This document shows positions 10,329 to 19,262 of a stretch of DNA of 64,000 bases, piece by piece; the first letter of the stretch is position 1; the number at the start of each line of letters is the position of its first letter. The stretch is from Maribacter spongiicola (GTDB taxonomy: Bacteria > Bacteroidota > Bacteroidia > Flavobacteriales > Flavobacteriaceae): positions 248,001 through 312,000 of the forward strand of contig NZ_SOAY01000012.1 in assembly GCF_004364165.1 (NCBI RefSeq), given 5' to 3'. The position numbers were made by a program, and so were the translations under genes. The notes beneath the pieces were generated by a model that was not told where the DNA came from, did not search any database, and was given only the letters and a program-made list of their open reading frames with translations.

Positions 10329-11615
10329 TTATTCTTCTTTTAATAGTTCTATAGAAACTAGATCAATTTTTGTGTTGGACACTTCTAACACCGTAAACTT
10401 ATAATCTTCTATAGTAAGCTCTACTTCTTTATCTGGAATTTCACCTAAGGTATGCACCAAAAGCCCTCCTAAGGTTTCAAATTCATCTGATACCGGAAGG
10501 TCTAACTTATAATTTTCGTTGATATAATCTACCTCTAAACGAGCTGAAAAAAGAAAATGACGATCATCAACTCGCTCTTCGCGCAAATCTGTTGTATCGT
10601 GTTCATCTTCAATTTCACCGAACAACTCTTCTACAATATCTTCTACCGTTACAAGACCAGATGTACCACCGTATTCATCTAAAACCACGGCAATACTTTT
10701 TCGTTTCTTCATTAAGGTGTTCAAAATATCTTGAATAAGCATTGTTTCGGGCACGAACTCAACTGGCAATAAAATACTTTTTAATGTTTTTGGCTTCTTA
10801 AACAACTCGTAAGAATGTATATAACCTATTACATTATCTACAGTATCATTATAAACCAAAATTTTTGAATACCCTGTTTCGGTAAATAATTTAGCTAGAT
10901 TCTTTGGTGTTTCGTGCATTTCAACAGCAACTACCTCTGTTCTTGGCACCATAACTTCTCTTGCTTTTACCGCTGCAAATTCTAGTGCATTTTGAAAAAT
11001 CTGTATTTCTGTATCTACATCATCTTCTTCCTTAATGGTTTCCATCTGTTCGGTAATATAATCGCCCAGTTCTAATTTACTAAATGCCAATTGGACTTCA
11101 TCACCAGAGGTACCGAATACATGTTTTAGTATTAAGTCAGAAATCCAAATAATGAAATCTGATATGAAAGAGAATAAAATATAAAATAAAAAGGCTGGTA
11201 TAGCCAATAACTTCAAAAGGTTATTCGCATAAATTTGAAAGAGAACTTTTGGCAAAAACTCTGCCGTTATCAATATTATAAAAGTAGAAATCAACGTCTG
11301 GGTCAACAAACTGAAATCGGTTATAAATAACTTTAAAATGGCGTTATCTGGAACGATACCGGTAAACCAATTCATAAGCACATCGCCCATAAAAAAACCG
11401 TAAATAACCAGAGCAATATTGTTACCTATAAGCATGGTAGCAATAAACTTAGATGGTTTTTTGGTTAATCTGGTAAGTACAGTTGCTAAAAATCCTTCTT
11501 GTTTTTTTTCAATTTCTATATGAATCTTGTTCGCAGAAATAAAGGCAATTTCCATTCCTGAGAAAAATGCTGAAAAAATCAAGGAAAGTATAATGATAAT
11601 ACCGGCTGTACCCAC
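10329..11615 (-). CDS. CNNM/CorC (hemolysin-family) membrane protein with CBS pair
   Basis: A 428-residue protein: DUF21/CNNM membrane domain (~1-180; FFSGMEIAFISANKI is the family signature), a CBS domain pair (~205-330; AREVMVPRTEVVAV and DEYGGTSGLVTVEDIVEE) and a C-terminal CorC_HlyC domain (~345-425). The family is linked to magnesium/cobalt efflux and tolerance. The start is a GTG (11613-11615) that shares one base with the TAG stop of the small upstream gene, suggesting coupled translation; no ATG exists before residue 21. Confidence 0.9.
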   Translation of the reverse strand: MGTAGIIIILSLIFSAFFSGMEIAFISANKIHIEIEKKQEGFLATVLTRLTKKPSKFIATMLIGNNIALVIYGFFMGDVLMNWFTGIVPDNAILKLFITDFSLLTQTLISTFIILITAEFLPKVLFQIYANNLLKLLAIPAFLFYILFSFISDFIIWISDLILKHVFGTSGDEVQLAFSKLELGDYITEQMETIKEEDDVDTEIQIFQNALEFAAVKAREVMVPRTEVVAVEMHETPKNLAKLFTETGYSKILVYNDTVDNVIGYIHSYELFKKPKTLKSILLPVEFVPETMLIQDILNTLMKKRKSIAVVLDEYGGTSGLVTVEDIVEELFGEIEDEHDTTDLREERVDDRHFLFSARLEVDYINENYKLDLPVSDEFETLGGLLVHTLGEIPDKEVELTIEDYKFTVLEVSNTKIDLVSIELLKEE

Positions 11616-11821
11616 TATTTGTTTTGATTATCCTGTTTACGTTGTTCGAATTTTTTCCTGTAATTTCTTCTAAACAAGAACATACCAATAGAAACTAAAG
11701 CAAAAAAAATGAAAAAATACGCCATAGTTCTATCGGTGTTCCAATCTGAAAAAATTCTATAAATTGAAAAACCGGCTACTATAACATATAAATACTCCGT
11801 ATACCTTAAAATACTAATCAT
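11615..11821 (-). CDS. Small conserved-looking membrane protein (68 aa)
   Basis: 68 residues with two hydrophobic segments (about 8-25 and 33-52) and a basic C-terminus (RRNYRKKFEQRKQ). No known function. The start overlaps the lptC stop by 8 bp and its stop overlaps the GTG of the CNNM gene by 1 bp. That tight packing supports a real gene in the envelope operon. Inference: inner-membrane partner of envelope biogenesis or of the CNNM protein. Confidence 0.75.
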   Translation of the reverse strand: MISILRYTEYLYVIVAGFSIYRIFSDWNTDRTMAYFFIFFALVSIGMFLFRRNYRKKFEQRKQDNQNK

Positions 11822-12425
11822 TTTCTTGTTCTTTATCTTCTTTAATTAACATCAGTCCGTACGTCTTATGCGCATTTAAAAACTTAAGGTCTTTCTGAAT
11901 ATCCATTCCCTCACCGTCCATTACCGTTCCATCATCAGGGTTGGTGAACGTAAATTTTTCTTGCGTAAATGCCCATTCATTACCACGATCATAATACAAT
12001 TGAGATGTTGCCAATTTCTTACCATCATCACCTTTAATAAGTACATTACCTCGCAAATCTACGATAGAAGTCTTAGAGTACAATACTCCGTAATCTGCCT
12101 CTATGGTAGTTTTCTCATTCTTCTCATTGAAAATTTCCACTAACAAGCCTTCTGGGAAGGTTTGATACGGAAATGTAAGTTGTTCAAAATCGTTTCTAAT
12201 AGGACCGGACAAAACTGCCAGCACCTTAGAAGAACCAACATCCTCAGATCCCAATTTTTCTGGAGATTCGGTATAGGTAAGTACAAAATCTTCAACTACA
12301 CCTCTAGGGTATACTTTTTTTGCAGCCTCATCACCTACTCTCTTGTAATCGTCTTGACAAGATAAAAAAAGCATTGCCATGGTACATACCACGGCAATGC
12401 CTTTAAAATTAAGAATCTGTTTCAT
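11814..12425 (-). CDS. lptC: LptC-like LPS-export lipoprotein
   Basis: 203 residues with a lipoprotein signal (TMAMLFLSCQDD, lipidated Cys near residue 23). The body shows the LptC/OstA-like beta-jellyroll pattern: YGVLYSKTSIVDLRGNVLIK, TSQLYYDRGNEWAFT and DGEGMDIQKDL. In Bacteroidota LptC is often annotated as a lipoprotein rather than a protein with a transmembrane helix. It would bridge the LptBFG ABC transporter and LptA for lipopolysaccharide transport. It sits 5 bp after the TPR gene. Confidence 0.82.
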   Translation of the reverse strand: MKQILNFKGIAVVCTMAMLFLSCQDDYKRVGDEAAKKVYPRGVVEDFVLTYTESPEKLGSEDVGSSKVLAVLSGPIRNDFEQLTFPYQTFPEGLLVEIFNEKNEKTTIEADYGVLYSKTSIVDLRGNVLIKGDDGKKLATSQLYYDRGNEWAFTQEKFTFTNPDDGTVMDGEGMDIQKDLKFLNAHKTYGLMLIKEDKEQEND

Positions 12426-12430
12426 TTTTT

Positions 12431-13804
12431 CTATAAAGAGGGTACTGTAACGCTACCACCAACCCAGCAAGGAAATGTAATAGTTTTACCAGCCATACCC
12501 GAACTAAAGATCATTTCTTTGGTTGGTGCTTTTGCACTATAGCTGTTTGCCGCCTGACTTGAAGAACCGCCTAAAGATGGATCAACTCTACCGGCTTTTC
12601 TGGCCATATCAGCAGCTTTCCAATACATTGCTCTTTTCTCGAAAGCCGATGTACCACAATCATTTGCACTAGTTGCATATAAGTTAGCAATCAATAAATA
12701 TGCACGACCATTAGATGGGTTAGCATCAATCGCTTTTTGTGCGTAGCTACGTGCAGATGACTTGCTACCTTTTCTTTTATTAATAACCGCTACTTTATAA
12801 GCAATCTTAGATTTTTTATCGTTATCAGTTTCTAAAGATAATGCTTTATCGAAATCTGCAAGAGCACCTTTGCTATCGCCATTTTTCATTTTCAACGTAC
12901 CACCGTAAACATAAGCATCAGCAGATGGATCTAATCTTAACTGAGCTTCAAATAATTTCTGGAACATTGGATCATCTGTACATTCTTTGTTGAACATAAG
13001 ACCAACAGCTCTTTTTACCCAAACAACATCATTCTGTTTCTCTTCAAAACTCTTTTCGTAAAGAGGAATTAAGTTGCTACAATCAGCTAAAGGACCTAAT
13101 TTAGAATCTATACTTCCTGCAATTTTACCATAAACCTCAGAATATGAATTGTAAGATTTTAAACGAGATTTTTCTTTAGAAGTTAATGTACCAGCTTCTT
13201 CTTTAGGTAAAAGCTTAGCAATTTTACCAGTAAGTTGTTCGTTTTCAACCTCAATTTTCTCTGTTACCGCATCGTATACATCAAAAACCTCTTGCAAATC
13301 TTTTCTACCAGCCTTATGCTCATCAACCAAACTAGAGAAGTAGATGTACAATGCTTTCGGGCTTGTAAAGTTTTCTTGATCTTTAGTAAATGCCTCACTT
13401 AACATGCTGTACATTTTAGCATCATCTGCCATTTTATTTTCGTACATCACCATAGCTTTATCAACCATAGTCTCACCAGGGGTAGTTTTAGATGCAAAAT
13501 GCTTTAATTTATTATCGTAAAGACCCATAAGATCATTAGCAAATTTCTCTTTATCAGCACCAGTCGCTTTTTCCACTTTATCCTTAAGTATACGCTCACC
13601 ATATACATAGATAGCATTATTTAGTTGCGGACAAGTTTCATAAACCATTTTCCATGGTTCATAAGCTGCGTCATAATTTTTAACTTTTGCATGTTCAGAA
13701 AATATGGACAAGTTTGTCATACATTCAGGGTTTTGCGCCTGTGCATTGCTCACTCCCATCATCCCAAGGAACATAATTGCCGTGAAGTAAAGTTTCGATT
13801 TCAT
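12431..13804 (-). CDS. Exported tetratricopeptide-repeat protein
   Basis: 457 residues with a signal peptide (FTAIMFLGMMGVSNAQAQ). TPR-like helices run through the protein, clearest at about 290-400 (DAYVYGGTLKMKNGDSKGAL and ARSYAQKAIDANPSNGRAYL). It is periplasmic or outer-membrane associated. The partner is unknown; its place between an outer-membrane protein and lptC in a conserved flavobacterial block suggests an envelope assembly scaffold (inference). Confidence 0.82.
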   Translation of the reverse strand: MKSKLYFTAIMFLGMMGVSNAQAQNPECMTNLSIFSEHAKVKNYDAAYEPWKMVYETCPQLNNAIYVYGERILKDKVEKATGADKEKFANDLMGLYDNKLKHFASKTTPGETMVDKAMVMYENKMADDAKMYSMLSEAFTKDQENFTSPKALYIYFSSLVDEHKAGRKDLQEVFDVYDAVTEKIEVENEQLTGKIAKLLPKEEAGTLTSKEKSRLKSYNSYSEVYGKIAGSIDSKLGPLADCSNLIPLYEKSFEEKQNDVVWVKRAVGLMFNKECTDDPMFQKLFEAQLRLDPSADAYVYGGTLKMKNGDSKGALADFDKALSLETDNDKKSKIAYKVAVINKRKGSKSSARSYAQKAIDANPSNGRAYLLIANLYATSANDCGTSAFEKRAMYWKAADMARKAGRVDPSLGGSSSQAANSYSAKAPTKEMIFSSGMAGKTITFPCWVGGSVTVPSL

Positions 13805-13843
13805 TTTTTCTATTTTTAAAATGGTTAATGTACTAAATTTTTA

Positions 13844-15130
13844 TTAATTGATTTTTCTTTTCTGGAACCAACGATCGTTTAATGATAGCCCTACATTAAT
13901 TTTAAAATAGCTCTCTTCGATCAAATTAGCACGAGTAGTTCCTTTTTTACCAAATTCAAAACCTAAGTTAAGATTTGAGAAACTTCTACCCAGTGGTAAG
14001 CCTAATCCAAAAGTTATGCCAAAGTTATTTATATCAACGTCATTCACCAACATACCAGTCTTATCTAGACGCAACCCTGCACGATAAGTGACTCGTTTTA
14101 AGTAACTTGAGAAAGAATCGTAATCTGGCGTAATAAATGCACCAAAAGCAAAAGAACTTGCATCTTCATAGGTAACACTTTCTGCACCTAAGAATGAATT
14201 CTCGAAAGAACTCATTTGCTGAAAACTATATTCAGCACCTATAAACCATTTATAATCTTCACCATACCCCAAACCTAATGTCGTCGTGGTAGGTATTTTC
14301 AATTCTGTGTTGCTTAAATTCTGAGCAGCTAAATTCACTTCTACCGCCTCTATTGTTACCCCGCTGGCTACTGAGAAAGAACCTATCTGTCTATCATTTT
14401 CAGAAACGAGATTACCTTGCGTATTTACACGGATAGATGAATGAAGTCTTTTATTACCTTTAATTAGCGGACTGTAGTTCAACGCATAATTGAAATCAAA
14501 ACCATTAACCCTAGAACTTCTTCTATCAAAAGTACCAAATTGAATATCTTCAACTTGTTGCAACCTTTCACTCTCTAAAGTACCGAAGTTGAAATTTACC
14601 GTTGCACCAATGCTTAAATCTTGAATAATTTCATACCCTATAGAATAGAAAGCTCTATTTAAACCGCCAGTACCATTATAAACATTGGTTAATGACCCAC
14701 TTGTATTGGTTCTTTCTTCAACGAAGTTATAACCAACGGACGAATATGGCATTATACCAAACCCCATACCTAACCCATTACCAACGCTAAAACCAAGTGC
14801 CAAATAATCTAAAGTCGTTACAGAGCTTTGTTGTTCTTCGGTAAAACTTTTTAGGGTAAACTGCTTGTTAGAAACACCGGCCGTATAGGTTACAAGACCT
14901 TCTTTATCCATCACCTCTAACCCGAGCTTGCCGTAAGCGGCAGGGTTTTTTAAGTTAATATGTATACTATCGGCATAAACGCCAATACCACCCATCATTT
15001 GATTTTCTACAGTACTTGTGCTTTTTATATCACCAATTCCGAAGAAAGAGTAAGGAGAAACGGTACCATCTTGAGCGTACATACCAACAGTGGTAATGTA
15101 TACAATTGCAATTACAATTTTTCTGATCAT
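13844..15130 (-). CDS. Outer-membrane beta-barrel protein of the coaX block
   Basis: 428 residues, signal peptide (IVIAIVYITTVGMYAQ), then many short amphipathic strands rich in G, S, F and Y typical of a barrel, e.g. GLGMGFGIMPYSSVGYNF. The N-terminal motif SPYSFFGIGDIKS is typical of this flavobacterial family downstream of coaX. The ATG follows the coaX stop directly (TAA|ATG), so translation is probably coupled. The transported substrate is unknown. Confidence 0.8.
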   Translation of the reverse strand: MIRKIVIAIVYITTVGMYAQDGTVSPYSFFGIGDIKSTSTVENQMMGGIGVYADSIHINLKNPAAYGKLGLEVMDKEGLVTYTAGVSNKQFTLKSFTEEQQSSVTTLDYLALGFSVGNGLGMGFGIMPYSSVGYNFVEERTNTSGSLTNVYNGTGGLNRAFYSIGYEIIQDLSIGATVNFNFGTLESERLQQVEDIQFGTFDRRSSRVNGFDFNYALNYSPLIKGNKRLHSSIRVNTQGNLVSENDRQIGSFSVASGVTIEAVEVNLAAQNLSNTELKIPTTTTLGLGYGEDYKWFIGAEYSFQQMSSFENSFLGAESVTYEDASSFAFGAFITPDYDSFSSYLKRVTYRAGLRLDKTGMLVNDVDINNFGITFGLGLPLGRSFSNLNLGFEFGKKGTTRANLIEESYFKINVGLSLNDRWFQKRKIN

Positions 15131-15859
15131 TTAGTGCTTGTTGTATTCCAGCAAATAATTAAGCCCTTTCAGGAGAAATTTGGAATCCGCAAATATGGTA
15201 TTTTTTAATCGTTTAGACAAAAATAGTGTGTCTCCACCAGTTAAAATAACTGTTAAATTTTTAAATCTTGCTTTGTAGAGATCAATGACACCGTCTATTT
15301 CAAGAGTTACACCATTTATTACACCGCTATGTAGACAGTTTTCCGTTGTATTACCAATATAGTCTAATAGTTCTTTTTTCTCGAGCAAAGGCAATTTTGC
15401 AGTCTGTTGATGCATGGCATTATAGCGCATTTGCACACCTGGAGATATGGCTCCGCCCAAATATTCATCAAAATCATTCAACATATCATACGTAACACAT
15501 GTACCTGCATCTATTATCAAATTATTTTTATGCGGATTAAAATAATACGCCGCTGTTGCAAGTGCAATACGATCAACCCCTAAAGTTTGAGGAGATGCAT
15601 ATGAGTTCTTAAATGGCACTTTTGAGGCGTTATTTAACTCATGTAAATCACAAAAAACGGCTACAACCTTCACTTGCTCCTTAGAAAGAGACCCTACACT
15701 AGAAACTATTGCAGATTGTATATTCGGGTATTCTTTGAAGATTTTCTTAACGACCTCAACAAACAAATCAGCAACAACAGTCTCTAAATGAATAATTTCC
15801 GTCTTTTTAAAGATTGCTAACTTAACGTTTGTATTACCTGCATCAATTATTAAATTCAT
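15131..15859 (-). CDS. coaX: Type III pantothenate kinase
   Basis: 242 residues with the CoaX signatures: DAGNTNVKLAIF (P-loop-like phosphate site), DRIALATAAYYF, DAGTCVTYDML (catalytic Asp) and GGAISPGVQMRYNAMH. It performs the first step of coenzyme A synthesis, ATP-dependent phosphorylation of pantothenate; type III enzymes usually need a monovalent cation and are not feedback-inhibited by CoA. First gene of the minus-strand block that runs to the PpiD/SurA gene. Confidence 0.95.
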   Translation of the reverse strand: MNLIIDAGNTNVKLAIFKKTEIIHLETVVADLFVEVVKKIFKEYPNIQSAIVSSVGSLSKEQVKVVAVFCDLHELNNASKVPFKNSYASPQTLGVDRIALATAAYYFNPHKNNLIIDAGTCVTYDMLNDFDEYLGGAISPGVQMRYNAMHQQTAKLPLLEKKELLDYIGNTTENCLHSGVINGVTLEIDGVIDLYKARFKNLTVILTGGDTLFLSKRLKNTIFADSKFLLKGLNYLLEYNKH

Positions 15860-15910
15860 GGTACAAAGATTAAAAATTAAAAAAACATTTTTCTTTTTTC
15901 ATGATTTTGT

Positions 15911-15940
15911 TTGTAAATCATAAAATTGAAATTATATTTG
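15911..15940 (+). promoter_or_regulatory. tRNA-Phe promoter
   Basis: TTG at 15911-15913 and TATATTTG at 15933-15940, spacer 19 bp: a full match to the Bacteroidota housekeeping consensus (TTG ... TAnnTTTG), placed 20 bp before the tRNA. Confidence 0.75.
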
Positions 15941-15959
15941 CAGCCGCTTACAGCGACAT

Positions 15960-16032
15960 GGTGCCTTAGCTCAGTTGGTAGAGCAATGGACTGAAAATCC
16001 ATGTGTCCCTGGTTCGATTCCTGGAGGCACCA
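15960..16032 (+). tRNA. tRNA-Phe (anticodon GAA)
   Basis: A 73-base cloverleaf: acceptor GGTGCCT (15960-15966) pairs with AGGCACC (16025-16031), discriminator A at 16032. The anticodon loop CTGAAAA gives anticodon GAA. The T loop is TTCGATT. The 3' CCA is not encoded. Confidence 0.97.
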
Positions 16033-16037
16033 CAATA

Positions 16038-16067
16038 AATCCTTACTTAACGGTAAGGATTTTTTTG
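16038..16067 (+). terminator. tRNA-Phe terminator
   Basis: Inverted repeat ATCCTTAC (16039-16046) / GTAAGGAT (16053-16060), followed by a T run. Confidence 0.9.
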
Positions 16068-16374
16068 TTTTAACACCCTCTTATTCTAATACAAAAATAT
16101 ATAGGTTAGCTTACAAATCATAGAATTGCTTTGTGCTTTTCGCCCATTCTTTGACAAAAAAAATCAGATATTTTAAAAACTCCTTGAAATAAAATAAGGT
16201 TTTAGAATTATTGTAATAGCGAACACGTCATTACACCAACATTTCAGTAAACACAATTAGCCCGACTTTAGCTTAGAGACACCAAAATATACCTAGCAAA
16301 TTATATAAAAATCAAATATAGCAAGCAGAAGCACAAATGAAGAAGTCTTGACTTACGCGACAACACTGCAGAGA
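16068..16374. other. Intergenic stretch, nothing recognised
   Basis: About 300 bp between the tRNA terminator and the end of the GH32 gene. I see no ORF, RNA gene or clear repeat. Confidence 0.6.
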
Positions 16375-17958
16375 CTAATCCCAAACACGTTCTACTTTAT
16401 GCTCTGTAAAGTCTTCTATAACTAACTCTTCTTCTGAATTATTCACAATCGTTATCGCCCTAAAAAATTCATTAGGGAAAATTTGATTGGTCATTACATA
16501 CTGACCGTCATTTATGAAAATTTCTAATGAAGAATGATCTAGTAGAAATACTATTTCAATTGGACCATCTGGTAAACTCGGAATTTTCATTTGCTGAACT
16601 CCCGGTGAAAATTTATCACTAAAATCAACATTGCCCGATTTTCTTCGATCTAGGGTAACCAACTTTTTAGTCCTATCAATATCAATACTTAGGCTATCTC
16701 CGTTTTTATTCCTAAAATAAATCTGAGCATTTGGAATAGACAAGGTAAATTTTATCTTGCTTTGGTTACCATACTTCAGCGGAATAATTCTTTTTCTAGT
16801 AGGTAGAATCTTTATTATACTTTCTGGGTATGCCAAAGCAACATGCTTTTCAAAACCTATTACCGGATAATTAAATAATGATACTTCATCACCAACCTTT
16901 CGCAACGTCAACGCTCTTGGTACTGTCATAGCACTACGCCATTTTTCAGTAGGCGTTTCACGGGCATAATCCCAATTACTCATCCAACCAATAAATATGC
17001 GTTCATTATTCGGTGTATCGTTATAGGTTACACCTGCATAATTATCTCTACCCAAATCTATCCATTTATGCTCTACTTGTTCTGTGGTAAATGTTGTGCC
17101 ATCAAAATCTCCTATAAAATATTGTGTACCACTACCTCCATTTGGTGCACCAGGGTTTATGCTAATTAACAACACCCATTTTACCTCATCGGTACCTTCT
17201 ATTTTTAAAGGAAACAAGTCTGGACATTCCCATACACCACCATGCGCACCGGTTTCTTTACCGAACTCACTTACTTTTTTCCACTCTTTTAAATTGGGTG
17301 AATTCCATATTTGCAAATGGTCTCCCGCTACCAGAAGCATTGTCCAAAGCTCAGCTTTATCATTCCAAAAAACTTTGGGATCTCTAAAATCTTTAATTCC
17401 CGTATTTTCAATTACAGGGTTGTTCTCAAACTTCGTCCAACTATCACCATTATCTAAACTATAGGCAATACCTTGTGTTTGAAAATCATTTTTTCCAGCT
17501 TGTTCACCTGCCATATCATGATAGGTGAAAATTGCCACCATTGCGGGATTATCTTTTGTACCATAGCCCGAAGTATTATTATGATCCACCACAGCGCTAC
17601 CTGAAAATATGAATCCGTTTTCATCAGGAAATAAAGCAACTGGTTTATGCTTCCAAACCATCATATCTTTACTAACCGCATGTCCCCAATGCATAGGTCC
17701 CCAAACCGTACTATCTGGATAATATTGGTAAAAAAGGTGATACACGCTATCTTTATAAACCAATCCGTTAGGGTCATTCATCCATTTTTCTTCTGGTGTA
17801 AAATGATATTGTGGTCTATATTTTTCTATATAATACCCCGTTGGAATCTCTTCTTCTTCGATCAACTCTTGCTTTACCTCTTGTTTACAACTGAAATTAA
17901 AAATAACACACAGTAATACAAATACTGCTAAACCTTTATTTTGCAAAGTTTTAACCAT
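16375..17958 (-). CDS. GH32 family fructan/sucrose hydrolase, lipoprotein
   Basis: 527 residues with a lipoprotein signal (VFVLLCVIFNFSC, Cys24). The five-blade propeller carries the GH32 triad: WMNDPNG (nucleophile Asp62), FRDPKV (transition-state Asp193) and GVWECPDLF (acid/base Glu244). A C-terminal beta-sandwich ends in LEIFINDGQYVMTN. It should hydrolyse fructose-containing glycans (levan, inulin or sucrose; linkage not predictable) at the cell surface or in the periplasm. No SusC/SusD pair is adjacent, so it is not in an obvious polysaccharide utilisation locus here. Confidence 0.92.
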   Translation of the reverse strand: MVKTLQNKGLAVFVLLCVIFNFSCKQEVKQELIEEEEIPTGYYIEKYRPQYHFTPEEKWMNDPNGLVYKDSVYHLFYQYYPDSTVWGPMHWGHAVSKDMMVWKHKPVALFPDENGFIFSGSAVVDHNNTSGYGTKDNPAMVAIFTYHDMAGEQAGKNDFQTQGIAYSLDNGDSWTKFENNPVIENTGIKDFRDPKVFWNDKAELWTMLLVAGDHLQIWNSPNLKEWKKVSEFGKETGAHGGVWECPDLFPLKIEGTDEVKWVLLISINPGAPNGGSGTQYFIGDFDGTTFTTEQVEHKWIDLGRDNYAGVTYNDTPNNERIFIGWMSNWDYARETPTEKWRSAMTVPRALTLRKVGDEVSLFNYPVIGFEKHVALAYPESIIKILPTRKRIIPLKYGNQSKIKFTLSIPNAQIYFRNKNGDSLSIDIDRTKKLVTLDRRKSGNVDFSDKFSPGVQQMKIPSLPDGPIEIVFLLDHSSLEIFINDGQYVMTNQIFPNEFFRAITIVNNSEEELVIEDFTEHKVERVWD

Positions 17959-18000
17959 AAATTCACTTTTATACCGGCACTTCTTAAATGCTAATTATAG

Positions 18001-18008
18001 TACCTTTG
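18001..18008 (+). promoter_or_regulatory. Candidate -7 element very close to the rhodanese start
   Basis: TACCTTTG, a full TAnnTTTG match, ends 5 bp before the ATG at 18014. If used, the transcript would be leaderless or nearly so. No clean TTG -33 box is seen. Confidence 0.45.
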
Positions 18009-18013
18009 TAGTA

Positions 18014-18520
18014 ATGAAAATACTAAATTATAAGTTATTACTCTGTGTTCTTGCCTTCCTTTCTTTTTCAAATTATAGCTCGGGACAAGACAAAATTTCA
18101 AAGGCACTAAACTCTTGGAACCAAGGAACGATACCTTATGCGTATTTTGATAATTTACCCGAAACAGATTCTATCGCATATTTAGATACTAGAGAAAAAG
18201 AAGAATTTGAAGTAAGTCACCTTAAAAATGCTATTTGGGTCGGCTATAAAAAGTTCGATGAGAAAAAGGTACTGAAAACGATTACTGACAAATCGCAGCC
18301 CATAATCGTTTACTGTTCTATCGGTGTAAGATCAGAAGATATTGGTGAGAAGCTAAAAGAATTGGGGTATACCAAAATTCTAAACTTACATGGTGGTATT
18401 TTTGAATGGAAAAATAAAGGTGGTACCGTTTTTAACGACAAAGAAATTGCAACCGATAGCGTTCATGCTTTTAGCAAACATTGGGGCAAGCTTTTACAAG
18501 AAGGTATTAAAGTATACTAG
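18014..18520 (+). CDS. Exported rhodanese-domain protein
   Basis: 168 residues with a signal peptide (LLLCVLAFLSFSNYSSG). One rhodanese domain (~50-150): YLDTREKEEFEVSHLKNA and the active-site loop VYCSIGVRSE with the catalytic Cys. It would move sulfur as a persulfide in the periplasm. It is followed by a heptamer repeat and then the TIGR04282 / PNP / TIGR04283 genes. Confidence 0.88.
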   Translation: MKILNYKLLLCVLAFLSFSNYSSGQDKISKALNSWNQGTIPYAYFDNLPETDSIAYLDTREKEEFEVSHLKNAIWVGYKKFDEKKVLKTITDKSQPIIVYCSIGVRSEDIGEKLKELGYTKILNLHGGIFEWKNKGGTVFNDKEIATDSVHAFSKHWGKLLQEGIKVY

Positions 18521-18568
18521 TTAGGAGTTAGGAGTTAGGAGTTAGGAGTTAGGAGTTAGGAGTTAGGA
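18520..18568 (+). repeat. Heptamer tandem repeat, 7 x GTTAGGA
   Basis: Seven perfect GTTAGGA units starting on the last base of the rhodanese stop codon, followed by AAAATTAAAA. Because 7 is not a multiple of 3, the embedded TAG appears in all three frames. Related blocks lie at 53181, 54595, 54657, 58980 and 62798. Confidence 0.97.
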
Positions 18569-18584
18569 AAATTAAAATATTACA

Positions 18585-19262
18585 TTGGCAATACTACAAA
18601 ACAACAAAGCAGTACGAGACGAAAAAGTCATAGATTTTACCCTCGCAAACTCAAACAATCTTTTACTTATTTTCACTAGAAACCCTGAAATAGGTAAAGG
18701 AAAAAGACGCTTAGCCGCTACTGTTGGCGACCAAGCTGCATTTGATATTTATAAATTTTTATTAGCCCATACCGTAGCGATTACCAAGAATTTATATGCA
18801 GAAAAAGAGGTGTATTATTCTGAAGAAATTTGGGAAAACGATATTTGGGACAATCAAAAATTTGGTAAAAAATTACAAATCGGCGAAGATTTAGGTGTTC
18901 GTATGGCAAATGCCTTTCAACAAGGGTTTCAAAATGAATATCAAAAAATCATTATCATTGGTAGTGACATGCTTGATCTTTCTCAAGAAGATTTAGAAGA
19001 AGCATTTAAATCTTTAGAGAAAAACGATTTTGTGGTTGGTCCCGCAAAAGATGGTGGATACTATTTACTTGGGATAAAGAAATTTTTACCAGCACTTTTT
19101 AAAAACAAAACATGGGGAACAGAAACCGTTTTAAAGGACACTTTAGCTGATCTTAAAAATGAAACTACTGCCCTTTTAGAAACAAGAAACGATGTAGATT
19201 ATTACGAGGATATAAAGGATATCGATGCCTTTTCACCCTTTTTAAAACATATAAAATTATGA
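18585..19262 (+). CDS. TIGR04282-type glycosyltransferase linked to arsenosugar synthesis (DUF2064)
   Basis: 225 residues; LLLIFTRNPEIGKGKRRLAA, GSDMLDLSQEDLEEAF and GPAKDGGYYLLG are the DUF2064/TIGR04282 nucleotide-sugar-transferase-like motifs. The family is named from genomic association with arsenosugar synthesis. The start is uncertain: a TTG at 18585 gives ~22 residues before the usual N-terminus, and there is no ATG in that stretch. The stop overlaps the next gene (ATGA). Confidence 0.85.
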   Translation: MAILQNNKAVRDEKVIDFTLANSNNLLLIFTRNPEIGKGKRRLAATVGDQAAFDIYKFLLAHTVAITKNLYAEKEVYYSEEIWENDIWDNQKFGKKLQIGEDLGVRMANAFQQGFQNEYQKIIIIGSDMLDLSQEDLEEAFKSLEKNDFVVGPAKDGGYYLLGIKKFLPALFKNKTWGTETVLKDTLADLKNETTALLETRNDVDYYEDIKDIDAFSPFLKHIKL